Below are positions 8,263 to 19,022 of a stretch of 64,000 bases of DNA, one piece after another. The translations under genes and the position numbers were made by a program. Within the stretch, counting starts at the first letter, position 1, and the number at the start of each line of letters is the position of its first letter. The notes beneath the pieces are model-generated. The model did no database searches, had not been told where the DNA came from, and saw only the letters and a program-made list of their open reading frames with translations. Source of the DNA: Conexibacter sp. DBS9H8 (GTDB lineage Bacteria > Actinomycetota > Thermoleophilia > Solirubrobacterales > Solirubrobacteraceae); the NCBI RefSeq assembly GCF_023330685.1, contig NZ_CP097128.1, positions 930,001 to 994,000 on the forward strand. Reading direction: 5' to 3'.

Positions 8263-10128
8263 TCAGCGTACCTTGACGGCGCTCACCGAGCCGGGGGCGA
8301 GCCCGACGGTCACCTCCACCCGGTCCCCGCGGCAGAAGGCGACCGTTCCCGCGGGCGCGGGGATGGCCTGGTAGGCGCCGGCGGGCCCGAACGCCTCGGG
8401 CAGGCGGGCGCGGAGGGCGAGCAGCTCACGGATCCGGGCGAGCTTGGGCTCGGGCGTGGGGGTGGTGAGGGCGGCCTGCCGGGCCGCCCAGTCGACCGGC
8501 CGGCGGTTGTCCGGGTCGACGAGGGCGCGGAAGGTCAGCTCGTCCCCCTGGTAGATGTCCGGGACGCCGGGGCAGGTCAGCTTGAGGACCACCCACGCCT
8601 GCGAGATCTGAGCGCCGAGCGGCTCGACGTCGGCGAGCAGCGCCGCCAGCTCCGTGCCGAAGGCCGGGTCATCGGCGAGGCCGGCGACCCACGCCTGGGC
8701 GGCCCGCTCATAGGCCTCATCCGGGGTGATCCAGTTGCTGTGGCGTTTGGCTTCGCGCAGCGCCTTGACGAGGTACGCGTCGATCCGCGGGCGGTGCTCG
8801 GGGGTGGGGGGGAACCCGACGAGCGTCTGGAGGATGAAGTAACGGTCGATCAGGTCGGGTCCGTCCGCCTCGGCCCGGGCCTCGGTCCCCGCCCCGGTCC
8901 CGGCGTCGACCCCGAGCCAGCGTCGGGCAAACCGGTCCCACGCCTGCGGGAACCAGGTGAGGGCGACGATCCGGGCGCGGACGTCCGCGGAGCGCTTCGC
9001 GTCGTGGGTCATCGTCGTCAACAGCCCCTCGGGGTGGCGGAGGGCCCGTTCGGCATTGTGGGCGTGGAAGGCGCCGACGGGGAGGGAGAACCGCTCCGGG
9101 CTGCCGCCGACCTCGTTGAGGGCGATCAGCCGCGCGTAGCGGTAGAAGGCGGTGTCCTCCACCCCCTTGGCCATCACCGCCGGGGCGGTCTGGGCAAACC
9201 GGGTGAGGAACTCGCCGGCGTGCGGTGGCGGGTAGCTGCGATACACCGGCTGGCTCGTGAGGGCGACGGCGATCGCCTCCGCGCCCGGGGCGCCGTCGAT
9301 CCGCGCGAGCCGGTCGACCTCCGCGGTGAACGTGGACGTCGCGACCGCCAGCTTGGCCTCCCACGCCCAGGCGCTGAAGGGCCGCCGGTCTGCGGCGACG
9401 TCGCGCCACAGCGCGTCGAAGGTCGCCTCCGCCGCCGGGTCGGGGTTGACCGACAGGGCGGTCAGGTCGTTGAGGAACTCATAGCCGACGGTGCCCGACA
9501 CCGGCCAGCTGTCGGGCAGACGCTCGTCCGCGGCGAGGATCTTCTCCACCCACACCCGCGTCGCGCCGGCGTCCCGGAGGCGGCGCAGGTACGCCTCAGG
9601 GTCGGCAAGCCCGTCCGGATGGTCGACCCTGAGCCCGTCCACGAGCCCGTCGCCGACGAGGGCGAGCAGCCGCGCATGGGTGGCGACGAACACGTCCTCC
9701 CGTTCGACCCGGATCGCCGCGAGGTCGTCAACGTCGAAGAAGCGTCGCCAGGCGCCCGTCGCCGGGTCGATGTCAAAGAACGTCGCGCGCAGCTCCGGGT
9801 CGGCCCAGAACCGGTTCTCCTCCGCGGCGCCCATGTGGTTGGGGACGACGTCGAGGATCAGTCCGAGCCCGGCGGTGTGGGCGGTGCCGACGAGGGCACG
9901 GAAGCCGTCCTCACCGCCGAGGTCGTCCGAGAGCCGGGACGGGTCGACCACGTCATAGCCGTGGGTCGAGCCCGGCCGGGCCTGCAGGCAGGGGGACAGG
10001 TAGAGGTGCGAGACCCCGAGCTCCGCGAGGTAGGGAACGAGCTCGGCGGCGGCGGCGAACCCGAAGGCAGGGGTGAGCTGGAGCCGGTAGGTGGCGCGCA
10101 GCTCACGGGGGGATGGTGTCGGGGGCAT
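8263..10128 (-). CDS. treY: Maltooligosyltrehalose synthase
   Basis: The GH13 enzyme of 621 residues rearranges the reducing-end alpha-1,4 bond of a maltodextrin to an alpha,alpha-1,1 bond, making maltooligosyltrehalose. It opens with ATYRLQLTPAFGF, and SHLYLSPCLQARPGSTHGYD follows, both diagnostic of TreY. GLRVDHPDG near residue 165 carries the nucleophile Asp and VEKIL the acid/base Glu. Many TreY proteins have 700-800 residues, so this is a compact version, with shorter loops in the middle; the C-terminal domain (GDELTFRALVDPDNRRPVDW) is present. It begins 15 bases after the debranching enzyme stop. Confidence 0.93.
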   Translation of the reverse strand: MPPTPSPRELRATYRLQLTPAFGFAAAAELVPYLAELGVSHLYLSPCLQARPGSTHGYDVVDPSRLSDDLGGEDGFRALVGTAHTAGLGLILDVVPNHMGAAEENRFWADPELRATFFDIDPATGAWRRFFDVDDLAAIRVEREDVFVATHARLLALVGDGLVDGLRVDHPDGLADPEAYLRRLRDAGATRVWVEKILAADERLPDSWPVSGTVGYEFLNDLTALSVNPDPAAEATFDALWRDVAADRRPFSAWAWEAKLAVATSTFTAEVDRLARIDGAPGAEAIAVALTSQPVYRSYPPPHAGEFLTRFAQTAPAVMAKGVEDTAFYRYARLIALNEVGGSPERFSLPVGAFHAHNAERALRHPEGLLTTMTHDAKRSADVRARIVALTWFPQAWDRFARRWLGVDAGTGAGTEARAEADGPDLIDRYFILQTLVGFPPTPEHRPRIDAYLVKALREAKRHSNWITPDEAYERAAQAWVAGLADDPAFGTELAALLADVEPLGAQISQAWVVLKLTCPGVPDIYQGDELTFRALVDPDNRRPVDWAARQAALTTPTPEPKLARIRELLALRARLPEAFGPAGAYQAIPAPAGTVAFCRGDRVEVTVGLAPGSVSAVKVR

Positions 10129-10142
10129 CGGCAGGCTCCCTG

Positions 10143-12293
10143 TCAGCTCACCCGTTTGAGGACGACCATCGACCGGTGGATCAGCTCCACCGGCGTGTCC
10201 GTGTCATAGACGCTCGAGCCCGCCAGCGCCCCCGGGGCCATCGTCGAGATCTCCAGCGCCCAGCGCATCCGTTCGTACCGGCGCGGGAGGTGAAAGTCGA
10301 CGTTGTCCGCGCACGCGTTGAACAGGAGCAGGAAGCTCGCGTCGGTGATCCGCTCGCCCTGGGGGCCGAGGTTGGGGATCGCCTCACCGTTGAGGAACAG
10401 GCCGAAGGCGTGATCGGGCCCGTCCCAGTCGGCGGGCTCCATCTTCTCCCCGTCGGGCCGGAACCACCAGGCGTCGGCGAGGTCGGACTCCCCGACGGCC
10501 CCGCCCGGGTCGTCGTTGACGTTCGAGCCGACGAGGAACGCCTGACGCCGGAACACCGGGTGCTCGCGGCGCAGGCGGATGAGCCGCCGGGTGAACGCGT
10601 GCAGGCTCTCGGCCTCCTCGGTCCACTCCCAGTCAAACCAGGAGGTCTCATTGTCCTGGCACCACGCGTTGTTGTTGCCGCCCTGGGTGCGGTTGGACTC
10701 ATCCCCGCCGAGCAGCATCGGGGTGCCCTGGGACAGCATCAGGGTGGCGAGGAAGTTCCGTTGCTGGCGGGCGCGGAGGGAGCGGATCGCCGCGTCATCG
10801 GTCGGTCCCTCCACCCCGCAGTTCCAGGAGCGGTTGTCATCGGTCCCGTCCCGGTTGTCCTCGAGGTTCGCCTCATTGTGCTTGTCGTTGTAGGCGACGA
10901 GGTCCGCCAGGGTGAACCCGTCATGGGCGGTGACGAAGTTGATGGAGGCGAACGGGTCCCGCCCGTCGGACTGATACAGGTCCGAGGAGCCCGCGAGGCG
11001 CTGGGCGAACGCCCCGCAACTCGCCTCCCCGCGCCAGAAGTCCCGCACCGTGTCCCGGTAGATGCCGTTCCATTCAGACCACAGCACCGGGAAGTTGCCG
11101 ACCTGATAGCCGCCCGGGCCGACGTCCCACGGTTCCGCGATCAGCTTCACCTGGGAGAGGATCGGGTCCTGGTGGATGATGTCGAAGAAGCTCGAGAGCC
11201 GGTCGACGTCGAAGAACTCGCGGGCGAGCGCGGAGGCGAGGTCGAAGCGGAACCCGTCGACGTGGCATTCGAGCACCCAGTAGCGCAGCGAGTCCATGAT
11301 CAGACGCAGGACGCTCGGGTGGACCGGGTTGAGACTGTTGCCGGTCCCGGTGAAGTCCATGTAGCGGCGCTTGTCGTCGGGGACGAGCCGGTAGTAGGAG
11401 GCGTTGTCCACCCCCTTGAAGGACAGCATCGGCCCGAGCTCGTTGCCCTCGGCGGTGTGGTTGTAGACGACGTCGAGGATCACCTCGATCTCCGCCCGGT
11501 GCAGCGCCTTGACCATCCCCTTGAACTCCCGCACCTGCTCACCGCGGCGACCGGTCGCCGCGTACTCGGAGTGGGGGGCGAGATACCCGATCGTCGAGTA
11601 ACCCCAGTAGTTGGTCAGGTCACGGTCGGCGAGGAACGACTCATCCGCGATGTGGTGGATCGGCAGCAGCTCGACGGCGGTCACCCCGAGGTCGGTGAGG
11701 TAGCGGATCGCCGTGTGGGAGGCGAGCGCGGCGTAGGTGCCGCGCAGGTCCGCCCGGACCCCGCTGTGGCGGCGGGTGAACCCGCGGACGTGCACCTCAT
11801 AGATGACGGTGTCCGCGAGCGGGGTCCGCGGCGGCCGGTCGCCCTCCCAGTTGAACGCGTCGTCGATGACGACGCACTTGGGGACCGCGCGGGCGTCATC
11901 GGCCCCGTCCGCGGTGAGGTCGGCGTCCGGGTTCTCGGGGGCGGGGACGTAGGGCAGGAGGTTGGCGTCCTCATGGAAGTTGACGACCCCGTCGATCGCC
12001 TTCGCGTTCGGGTCGATCAGCAGCTTGGCCGGGTTGAAGCGGTGACCGTTGACGGGGTCGTAGGGGCCGTGCACCCGGAAGCCGTAGCGCTGGCCGGGGC
12101 CGATCCCCGGCAGGTAGCAGTGCCAGCTCATCGCCCGGCGCTGGGTGACCGGCACCCGCGTCTCCGTTCCGTCCTCATCGAACAGGCACAGCGTCACCGC
12201 CTGAGCGTGCTCGCTGAACAGGCTGAAGTTCGTGCCCTGCCCGTCCCAGGTCGCCCCGAGCGGGAACGGGCGCCCCGGCCACACCTCCGTCAT
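10143..12293 (-). CDS. treX: Glycogen debranching enzyme (TreX/GlgX, isoamylase type)
   Basis: The protein of 716 residues is a GH13 isoamylase-type debranching enzyme that cleaves alpha-1,6 branches in glycogen, giving linear chains for TreY and MalQ. An N-terminal CBM48-like domain (GATWDGQGTNFSLFSEHA) is followed by the catalytic barrel with VDGFRFDLAS (nucleophile Asp), LIAEPWDVGPGGYQVG (acid Glu) and NFVTAHDGFTLADLVAYN. Length matches GlgX/TreX. Its ATG overlaps the treZ stop by four bases. TreX and GlgX are names for the same family; the neighbourhood with treY and treZ favours TreX. Confidence 0.95.
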   Translation of the reverse strand: MTEVWPGRPFPLGATWDGQGTNFSLFSEHAQAVTLCLFDEDGTETRVPVTQRRAMSWHCYLPGIGPGQRYGFRVHGPYDPVNGHRFNPAKLLIDPNAKAIDGVVNFHEDANLLPYVPAPENPDADLTADGADDARAVPKCVVIDDAFNWEGDRPPRTPLADTVIYEVHVRGFTRRHSGVRADLRGTYAALASHTAIRYLTDLGVTAVELLPIHHIADESFLADRDLTNYWGYSTIGYLAPHSEYAATGRRGEQVREFKGMVKALHRAEIEVILDVVYNHTAEGNELGPMLSFKGVDNASYYRLVPDDKRRYMDFTGTGNSLNPVHPSVLRLIMDSLRYWVLECHVDGFRFDLASALAREFFDVDRLSSFFDIIHQDPILSQVKLIAEPWDVGPGGYQVGNFPVLWSEWNGIYRDTVRDFWRGEASCGAFAQRLAGSSDLYQSDGRDPFASINFVTAHDGFTLADLVAYNDKHNEANLEDNRDGTDDNRSWNCGVEGPTDDAAIRSLRARQQRNFLATLMLSQGTPMLLGGDESNRTQGGNNNAWCQDNETSWFDWEWTEEAESLHAFTRRLIRLRREHPVFRRQAFLVGSNVNDDPGGAVGESDLADAWWFRPDGEKMEPADWDGPDHAFGLFLNGEAIPNLGPQGERITDASFLLLFNACADNVDFHLPRRYERMRWALEISTMAPGALAGSSVYDTDTPVELIHRSMVVLKRVS

Positions 12294-14077
12294 CGCGCCG
12301 CCGTCTCGTCGACGAGCACCGCGCCGCCCCAGGCCGGCAGGGTGAGCGTCCCGCGGGCGACGCTGACCGCCGGGTCGGAGCCGAGCGCGAGCCGTCGCCC
12401 GGTGGCCAGGTGGGTGACGGTCTCAGGGCCGAAGTTGGCGACGAGCGTCCAGCCGGGCCGGGTCACCGTCAGCTGCCGGGCATCCTCATCCCACTCCAGG
12501 CCGGTCGGGTCGCCGAGGTCGAGCTCACCGCGGAGGGACAGCAGCGCCCGGTAGAGGGCGGCGAGCTGCGGGTCCTCGCGGCGGGTGAGGGTGGAGGCGG
12601 CGAACGTGTCGGGGGCCATCGGGTCGGGGATCTCGCTGCCGAAGGAGGCAAACGCGGCGAACTCGGCGCGCCGGCCCTGCCGGGTCGCCTCGGCGATCTT
12701 CGGGTCGATGTGGTCGCAGAAGAACTGAAACGGCGCGTCCTCCCCGTACTCCTCCCCCATGAACAGCATCGGCACGTACCCGGACAGCAGGGTGAGCATC
12801 GCCGCGAGCGGCCGGGCGGGGGCAGCCAGCCGGTCCCCGAAGGCGCGGTTGCCGACCTGATCGTGGTTCTGGGTGCAGACGACGAAGGCGTGGCGGGGCA
12901 GGTCCCCGGCGGGGGCGCCGATCACCCGGTCCCGGACGGGGGAGTAGACGCCGTCATAGACGAAGGGGCGCCCGAGCGCCTTGGCGAGGTCCCCGACGGC
13001 CCCGAAGTCGGCGTAGTAGCCCTCATGCTCGTCGGTGAGCAGCGTGCGGACGGCGTGGTGGAAGTCATCGGCCCAGCTCGCGTCGGTACCCCAGCCCCCA
13101 CGGTCGGGCGGGCGCATCACCTTCGGGTCATTGAGCGCCGACTCGGCGATCACGACCGTCCGCACGTCGATCGCCTTGACCCGCCGGCTGAGCTCGGCGA
13201 CGAGATGCTCACAGGAGGCGTCGAAGATCGCGTGGACGGCGTCAAGGCGCAGCCCGTCCACCCCGAAGTCCCCGACCCAGCGCTCCGCCGATTGACAGAC
13301 CCACTCCCGCACGGGGTCAGCCCCGGCGTCGTCATAGTTGAGCGCCCGGCCCCACGGGGTTTCGTAACGGTCGGTGAAGTAGGGCCCGAACGCCTCGAGC
13401 GCCTTGACCCCGGAGGCGCCGACGTGGTTGTAGACGACGTCCAGGATCACCGCCAGCCCGCAGGCGTGGGCGGCCTCCACGAGGGCGAGGAACCCGTCCG
13501 GGCCACCGTAGGTCGATTGGGCCGCCGACAGGTACACCCCGTCATAGCCCCAGCCGCGGGCGCCGGGGAACTCGCCGATCGGCATCACCTCGATCGCGGT
13601 CACCCCGAGCTCGGCGAGGCCGGCGAGATACGGGATCGCCCCGGTGAACGTCCCAGCCTCTGAGAAGGTGCCGATGTGCAGCTCGTAGATCACCTGCTCG
13701 GCCAGCGGGGCGGGCGAGAACCTGCCGGTCTGCGCGGGTCCTGGGGCGGGGGGCGCCCAGACGCGGCTGGGGCCGCGCAGCCCGGTCGGCTGGCTCGCGC
13801 TCGCCGGGTCCGGCAGGCGCCGGCCGTTGACCTGAAAGCGGTAGTCGGTGCCCGCCGGGGCGGTCGTGGTGAGGGTGTAGACGCCGTAGCCGGCGGGCGC
13901 CATCGCCTCCGCGCGGACCCGCCGGCCGTTGCCGAGGATGACCGCGACCCCGTCCCGGGCGGCCGGGGCCCACACCCGGAAGGCGGTCTCCTCGGCGCTG
14001 ACGGGATGGGCCCCGAGGCGCTCCAGCCACGGGAGCGGTGAGGGGGCGGCCCGGTGGCCGCCCGCCTCAGTGACCAT
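12290..14077 (-). CDS. treZ: Malto-oligosyltrehalose trehalohydrolase
   Basis: This 595-residue GH13 enzyme releases free trehalose from the maltooligosyltrehalose made by TreY. An N-terminal beta-sandwich (ETAFRVWAPAARDGVAV) precedes the barrel, which shows GYDGVYLSAAQSTYGGPDG, VYNHVGASG, VDGLRLDAVHAI with the nucleophile Asp, and VIAESALNDPK with the acid Glu. The FMGEEYGE segment near residue 445 is typical for TreZ. Start is ATG 14077, overlapping the glgB stop by 11 bases. Confidence 0.94.
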   Translation of the reverse strand: MVTEAGGHRAAPSPLPWLERLGAHPVSAEETAFRVWAPAARDGVAVILGNGRRVRAEAMAPAGYGVYTLTTTAPAGTDYRFQVNGRRLPDPASASQPTGLRGPSRVWAPPAPGPAQTGRFSPAPLAEQVIYELHIGTFSEAGTFTGAIPYLAGLAELGVTAIEVMPIGEFPGARGWGYDGVYLSAAQSTYGGPDGFLALVEAAHACGLAVILDVVYNHVGASGVKALEAFGPYFTDRYETPWGRALNYDDAGADPVREWVCQSAERWVGDFGVDGLRLDAVHAIFDASCEHLVAELSRRVKAIDVRTVVIAESALNDPKVMRPPDRGGWGTDASWADDFHHAVRTLLTDEHEGYYADFGAVGDLAKALGRPFVYDGVYSPVRDRVIGAPAGDLPRHAFVVCTQNHDQVGNRAFGDRLAAPARPLAAMLTLLSGYVPMLFMGEEYGEDAPFQFFCDHIDPKIAEATRQGRRAEFAAFASFGSEIPDPMAPDTFAASTLTRREDPQLAALYRALLSLRGELDLGDPTGLEWDEDARQLTVTRPGWTLVANFGPETVTHLATGRRLALGSDPAVSVARGTLTLPAWGGAVLVDETAAR

Positions 14078-15983
14078 CGGGCATCAGCCAGAGCGCCCCG
14101 AGCGGCGGCAGGGTGAGGGCGACGGACTGGTCCTGGCGATGCCACGGGATCGGCTCGGTCGCCAGCGCCGCCGGGTTGGTGACGCCGCTGCCGCCGTAGG
14201 CGTGCTCGTCGCTGTTGAGCGCCTCGCGCCAGACGCCGGGGCGGGGCAGGCCGATCCGGTAGCCGTGGCGGGGGACGGGGCTGAGGTTGAGGACGCAGAC
14301 GAGCTGGCGGGCGCCGCCGAGGGAGCGGCGGACGTAGGCGACGACGTTGTTGTCGGCGTCGTTGGCCTCCAGCCACTCAAACCCGGCCGGGTCGCCGTCG
14401 AGCTCCCACAGCGCCGGTTCGGCGACGTAGAGGCGGTTGAGCTCACGGACGAGGCTCTGGACGCCGGCGTGGTCGGCGTGCTCGAGCAGATGCCAGGGGA
14501 GGGAGGTCTCGTGGTTCCACTCGGTCGGCTGGGCGAGCTCGGTGCCCATGAACAGCAGCTTCTTGCCCGGGTGGGCCCACATGTGCGCGTACAGGGTGCG
14601 GAGGTTCGCGAGCTTCTGCCAGTGGTCGCCGGCCATCTTCTGATACAGCGACCCCTTGCCGTGGACGACCTCGTCGTGGGAGAGTGGCAGGATGTAGTTC
14701 TCCGAGAACGCGTACATCAGGCTGAAGGTGAGCTGATGGTGGCGGTAGCGGCGGTAGATCGGGTCCTGGGCGAAGTATTCGAGCGTGTCGTGCATCCAGC
14801 CCATGTTCCATTTGAACCCGAACCCGAGCCCGCCGAGGTAGGTCGGCCGTGACACGCCCGGCCAGGCGGTCGACTCCTCCGCGGCGGAGATGACGCCCGG
14901 CTCGACGGCGTGGATCAGCTCGTTGAGCTCCTTGAGGAAGGAGACGGCCTCGAGGTTCTCGCGGCCGCCGTGGATGTTGGGCACCCACTCGCCGTCGGCC
15001 CGTGAGTAGTCGAGGTAGAGCATGGAGGCGACCGCGTCCACCCGCAGGCCGTCGGCGTGGAACTCCGACAGCCAGTAGCGGGCGTTGGCGATCAGGAAGT
15101 TACGCACCTCCCGGCGGCCGAAGTCGAACACGAGCGTCCCCCAGTCGGGGTGGGCGCCCCGGCGCGGGTCGGCGTACTCATACAGCGGCCCCCCGTCGAA
15201 CTCGGCGAGGGCGAACGCGTCACGGGGGAAGTGGGCGGGCACCCAGTCCAGCAGCACCCCGACGCCGCGCTCGTGCAGGCGTTCGATCATCGCCTTGAGG
15301 TCGTCGGCGCTGCCGAAGCGCGGGGTCGGCGCGAAGTAGGAGGTGACCTGGTAGCCCCAGGAGCCGGCGAACGGGTGGGCCATCACCGGCAGCAGCTCGA
15401 CGTGGGTGAAACCGAGGTCGCAGACGTAGTCGGCGAGCTCGTCGGCGAGCTCAAGGTAGCTGAGTGACCGGTTCTGCTCCAGCGGGTTGCGCCGCCAGGA
15501 GCCGAGGTGGACCTCATAGACGCTGAGCGGGCGGGCGTGCGGGGCCCCGGCGGACCGGCGCGCGGCCCAGCGGGCCTCCGAGTCGGCCCACACGTGCCGG
15601 GAGGCGGTGACGACGCTTGCGGTCTTCGGCGGCATCTCCGTCGCCTGGGCCCACGGGTCGGCCTTCAGGTTGACCTGCCCGTTCGCCCCACAGACCGCGT
15701 ACTTGTAGTTCTCGCCCTCGAGCGGGTGGGGGTGAAAGAGCTCCCACAGGCCGTCGGCGAGCGGTCGCATCGGGTCCGCGCCGACCTCCCAGCCGTTGAA
15801 GTCGCCGACGACGCTGACCGCCAGCGCGTTCGGGGCCCAGACAAGGAACGCGGTGCCGTCGACGCCGTCATGGGTGCGCAGGTGCGCGCCCATCAGCTCA
15901 TGCGCGCGCTCGTGGCGGCCCTCGTTGAGCAGGTGCAGGTCCAGTTCGCCGACCAGCGGCGAGTAGCTGCGCACCCCGCTCAT
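14067..15983 (-). CDS. glgB: 1,4-alpha-glucan branching enzyme
   Basis: The 638-residue enzyme introduces alpha-1,6 branches into the linear glucan extended by GlgE. The CBM48 domain has FLVWAPNALAVSVVGDFNGW; the barrel has YEVHLGSWRR, ADGLRVDAVASMLYLDYSR (nucleophile Asp), ISAAEESTAWPGV (acid Glu) and LSHDEVVHGKGSL. It has one N-terminal beta-domain rather than two, so it is shorter than the ~730-residue mycobacterial GlgB, a known subtype. It overlaps the maltokinase stop by four bases (ATGA). Confidence 0.96.
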   Translation of the reverse strand: MSGVRSYSPLVGELDLHLLNEGRHERAHELMGAHLRTHDGVDGTAFLVWAPNALAVSVVGDFNGWEVGADPMRPLADGLWELFHPHPLEGENYKYAVCGANGQVNLKADPWAQATEMPPKTASVVTASRHVWADSEARWAARRSAGAPHARPLSVYEVHLGSWRRNPLEQNRSLSYLELADELADYVCDLGFTHVELLPVMAHPFAGSWGYQVTSYFAPTPRFGSADDLKAMIERLHERGVGVLLDWVPAHFPRDAFALAEFDGGPLYEYADPRRGAHPDWGTLVFDFGRREVRNFLIANARYWLSEFHADGLRVDAVASMLYLDYSRADGEWVPNIHGGRENLEAVSFLKELNELIHAVEPGVISAAEESTAWPGVSRPTYLGGLGFGFKWNMGWMHDTLEYFAQDPIYRRYRHHQLTFSLMYAFSENYILPLSHDEVVHGKGSLYQKMAGDHWQKLANLRTLYAHMWAHPGKKLLFMGTELAQPTEWNHETSLPWHLLEHADHAGVQSLVRELNRLYVAEPALWELDGDPAGFEWLEANDADNNVVAYVRRSLGGARQLVCVLNLSPVPRHGYRIGLPRPGVWREALNSDEHAYGGSGVTNPAALATEPIPWHRQDQSVALTLPPLGALWLMPDGH

Positions 15984-17230
15984 GCCGCCAGCAGCGCTTC
16001 GATGCCCGCGACCGGGATCGACACCCAGTCGGGACGGTGGTCAAGTTCATATCCGAGCTCGTAGATCGCCTTCTCGAGCTCGAAGATGCCGAGCAGGTTG
16101 TCGATCGCGGCGCTGCCGGAGGGCAGCAGGCTCGGGTCGACCGCGTCCAGGTAGGCGGACAGGAACGCCTCCCGGGCGGCCGTCTCGATCCCGTCCGGGG
16201 CGGTCTCGCCCGCCAGCCCGACGGCGGCGACCGCGTAGGCGAAGGAGCGCAGCATGCTCGCGACGTCCCGCAGCGGGGAGCGTTTCATCCGCCGCTGGGA
16301 GAGCGACCGGGCGGGCTCGCCCTCGAAGTCGAGCAGCACCCAGCTGCCGTCGGGGCGGGCGAGGGTCTGGCCGAGGTGGTAGTCGCCGTGGAGGCGGACC
16401 ATCTTTCCGATCGCGCTGATCTGCGGCCAGGCGGCGAGCCGTTCGCGGACGTCGGCGCCGCGTCCGCTCAGCGGGGCGAGCGCCGGATTGTCGGGGAGGG
16501 CGAGGAACATCCGCTCGATGTCCTCGTCGACCTTGGCGCGCAGCAGCGCGACGGACTCGTTCGAGGGTTCCTCCGGGGCAAAGGCCGGGTCGTCATGGTC
16601 GGTGGCGAGGACGCTGTGCAGCGTCGCGGTCGCCTCCCCGAGCGAGGCGGCGCGGGCGAGGAAGCTGTCGGGCGCGGTCGGGATCTCGGCGAGGGCGAGC
16701 TGCCAGCCGTCGTGCCCGTCGGGAATGAGGTCCTGGAGCACCCCGAGGGTGCACGCGAGCGCCGGGCTCTCATACTCATACCAGCCCCGCAGCGTCGCGA
16801 TGTGGGGGTAGTGCCGGGCGCTCAGGAAGCGCAGCATCTCCAGCTCCGGGTTGATGCCCGCCTCGAGCCGGCGGAACACCTTCAGCACGTAGGTGTCATC
16901 GACGATCACCGACGTGTTCGACTGTTCGGCGCCGACCGGGGCGAGCGCCGGGCGCGCCAGCGCCGTGTCCCCGAGCAGGCTGCGGAAGCAGAACAGGCCG
17001 TGCTCGGTGCGGTGCTCGCCGGCGGCGGCGATCGCATCGGGGACCCCGGCGGACAGGGCCGGGACGAGCTGGTAGAGGGCGTGGGTGCCGTTGGTGAAGG
17101 AGACGGCGATCAGGCGCAGCTCCTCACCGCCGGGGAGCGGGGCGGCGTCGAGCTCCTGCACCCGGGCGATCTCCAGGCTCTTTGACGCATACCAGCGCTG
17201 CTGGATCAGCCAGTCGGTCAGCTCACTCAT
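15980..17230 (-). CDS. mak: Maltokinase
   Basis: Mak/Pep2 phosphorylates maltose (from TreS) with ATP to maltose-1-phosphate, the GlgE donor. The 416-residue protein starts [18 protein letters not shown], a typical Mak start (QQRWFASK in many homologues). It has the phosphotransferase [10 protein letters not shown] motif near residue 280 and [17 protein letters not shown] near 300. ATG 17230 is the right start: it lies in an eight-base overlap with the treS stop, and the longer in-frame extension upstream is low-complexity shadow of treS. In several actinobacteria TreS and Mak are fused; here they are separate but overlapping. Confidence 0.94.
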   Translation of the reverse strand: MSELTDWLIQQRWYASKSLEIARVQELDAAPLPGGEELRLIAVSFTNGTHALYQLVPALSAGVPDAIAAAGEHRTEHGLFCFRSLLGDTALARPALAPVGAEQSNTSVIVDDTYVLKVFRRLEAGINPELEMLRFLSARHYPHIATLRGWYEYESPALACTLGVLQDLIPDGHDGWQLALAEIPTAPDSFLARAASLGEATATLHSVLATDHDDPAFAPEEPSNESVALLRAKVDEDIERMFLALPDNPALAPLSGRGADVRERLAAWPQISAIGKMVRLHGDYHLGQTLARPDGSWVLLDFEGEPARSLSQRRMKRSPLRDVASMLRSFAYAVAAVGLAGETAPDGIETAAREAFLSAYLDAVDPSLLPSGSAAIDNLLGIFELEKAIYELGYELDHRPDWVSIPVAGIEALLAA

Positions 17231-19022
17231 CGCCGGGCTCCAGGGTGAACCAGTAGAACCCGCGAGGGGCGAGGGTGAGCAGGTACGGGAGCTGGCCGAT
17301 CCGCGGGAACCGGGTGCGGCCGAGCATCTCGACCGGGTGGGTGCCCTCCATCGCCGACAGGTCGAGCTCGACGAACTGGGCGGCCCGGGAGAGGTTGTGG
17401 ACGCAGAGGACGACGTCCTCCTCATAGCGGCGGATCAGCGCGAAGATCCGCGGGTTGTCGGAGGCGAGCGGCTCGTAGCTGCCCAGTCCGAAGACGGGGT
17501 GCTCCTTGCGCAGGGCGATGAACCGGTGCATCCAGCGCAGCAGTGAGGTGGGGGTGCGCAGCTCCGCCTCCACGTTGACGGCCTGGTAGCCGTAGACGGG
17601 GTCCATCAGCGGCGGCGCGTACAGCTGGGCGAAGTCAGCCCGGGAGAACCCGCCGTTGCGGTCCGGGGTCCACTGCATCGGGGTCCGCACGCCGTCACGG
17701 TCACCGAGGAACACGTTGTCTCCCATCGCGATCTCATCACCGTAGTAGAGAACGGGCGAGCCCGGTAGGGCGAACAGGATCGCGGTCATCAGCTCGATCT
17801 CATCGCGACCGTTGTCGAGCAGCGGCGCGAGCCGGCGGCGGATCCCGACGTTCAGCTTCATCCGCGGGTCCTTGGCGTACTCGGCGTACATGTAGTCGCG
17901 CTCCTCGTCCGTGACCATCTCGAGCGTCAGCTCGTCATGGTTGCGGAGGAACAGCCCCCACTGGCAGGATTCGGGGATCGCCGGGGTCTGCTCGAGGATC
18001 TCATAGATCGGGGTGGCCTCCTCCCGGCGGATCGCCATGAACATCCGCGGCATCACCGGGAAGTGGAAGGCCATCTGGCACTCGTCCCCGTCCCCGAAGT
18101 ACTCGACGACGTCTGCGGGCCACTGGTTCGCCTCAGCGAGCAGCACCCGGTCCGGGTAGTTGGCCTCGATCTCGGTCCGCACCCGCTTCAGGTACGCGTG
18201 GGTTTCGGGGAGGTTCTCACAGTTGGTCCCCTCCCGTTCGAACAGGTACGGGACGGCGTCGAGGCGGAACCCGTCCAGACCGAGGTCGAGCCAGAAGCGC
18301 AGCACCTCCAGCATCGCCGCCGCCACGTCCGGGTTGTCGTAGTTGAGGTCGGGCTGGTGGGAGAAGAACCGGTGCCAGTAGTAGGCGCCCGCGACCGGGT
18401 CATAGGTCCAGTTCGACTGCTCGGTGTCGACGAAGATGATCCGCGCGTCCCGGTAGCGCTCGGGGGAGTCCGACCACACGTACCAGTCGCGTTTGGGCCC
18501 GTCGGGCCCCTCGGAGCGGGACGCCTGGAACCACGGGTGCTCACTCGAGGTGTGGTTCATCACGAGGTCGGCGATCACCCGCATCTCCCGGGCGTGGGCG
18601 GCGTCGATCAGCTGCTTGATGTCGTCGACGTTGCCGTAGTCGGGGTGGACCTTGAGGAAGTCGGCGATGTCATAGCCGCCGTCCCGCAGCGGCGACTCGT
18701 AGAAGGGCAGCAGCCAGATGCAGTCGATCCCGAGCCATTGCAGGTAGTCGAGCTTCTCGGTGAGGCCGCGCACGTCCCCGGATCCGTCCCCGTTGGCGTC
18801 GAAGAACCCGCGGATGTGGATCTCGTAGAAGACGGCCCGCTTGAACCACAGCGGGTCGCCCTCGAACCACTGGCTCGTCTGGGCAAAGCCGGGGGCGGCG
18901 GCAGCGGGGTCGCGCGGGGGCGGGCCGGGGGTGGGGCCGACCTGCGGGGTCGCCGGGGTGGGCCGTGGGGCGGACCGTGGGGTGGGCCGGCCCGCCGGGT
19001 CGGGGGAGACCGCGCCGCTCAC
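17223..19022 (-). CDS. treS: Trehalose synthase (maltose alpha-D-glucosyltransferase)
   Basis: The GH13 enzyme of 599 residues interconverts trehalose and maltose. The first ~45 residues are Pro/Ala-rich and disordered, followed by [20 protein letters not shown], the TreS signature. [18 protein letters not shown] holds the nucleophile Asp, LLAEANQWP the acid Glu, and [16 protein letters not shown] the third carboxylate. I chose GTG 19022 because it makes a GTGA overlap with the glgE stop; an in-frame ATG at 19088 would lie well inside glgE. It feeds maltose to Mak, whose start overlaps its 3' end. Confidence 0.95.
   Translation of the reverse strand: MSGAVSPDPAGRPTPRSAPRPTPATPQVGPTPGPPPRDPAAAAPGFAQTSQWFEGDPLWFKRAVFYEIHIRGFFDANGDGSGDVRGLTEKLDYLQWLGIDCIWLLPFYESPLRDGGYDIADFLKVHPDYGNVDDIKQLIDAAHAREMRVIADLVMNHTSSEHPWFQASRSEGPDGPKRDWYVWSDSPERYRDARIIFVDTEQSNWTYDPVAGAYYWHRFFSHQPDLNYDNPDVAAAMLEVLRFWLDLGLDGFRLDAVPYLFEREGTNCENLPETHAYLKRVRTEIEANYPDRVLLAEANQWPADVVEYFGDGDECQMAFHFPVMPRMFMAIRREEATPIYEILEQTPAIPESCQWGLFLRNHDELTLEMVTDEERDYMYAEYAKDPRMKLNVGIRRRLAPLLDNGRDEIELMTAILFALPGSPVLYYGDEIAMGDNVFLGDRDGVRTPMQWTPDRNGGFSRADFAQLYAPPLMDPVYGYQAVNVEAELRTPTSLLRWMHRFIALRKEHPVFGLGSYEPLASDNPRIFALIRRYEEDVVLCVHNLSRAAQFVELDLSAMEGTHPVEMLGRTRFPRIGQLPYLLTLAPRGFYWFTLEPGDE

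Noticed and set aside
10113-12554. An 813-codon plus-strand frame opposite treX
   Set aside because: It has no recognisable motifs and overlaps the catalytic core of treX; the minus strand carries all GH13 motifs.
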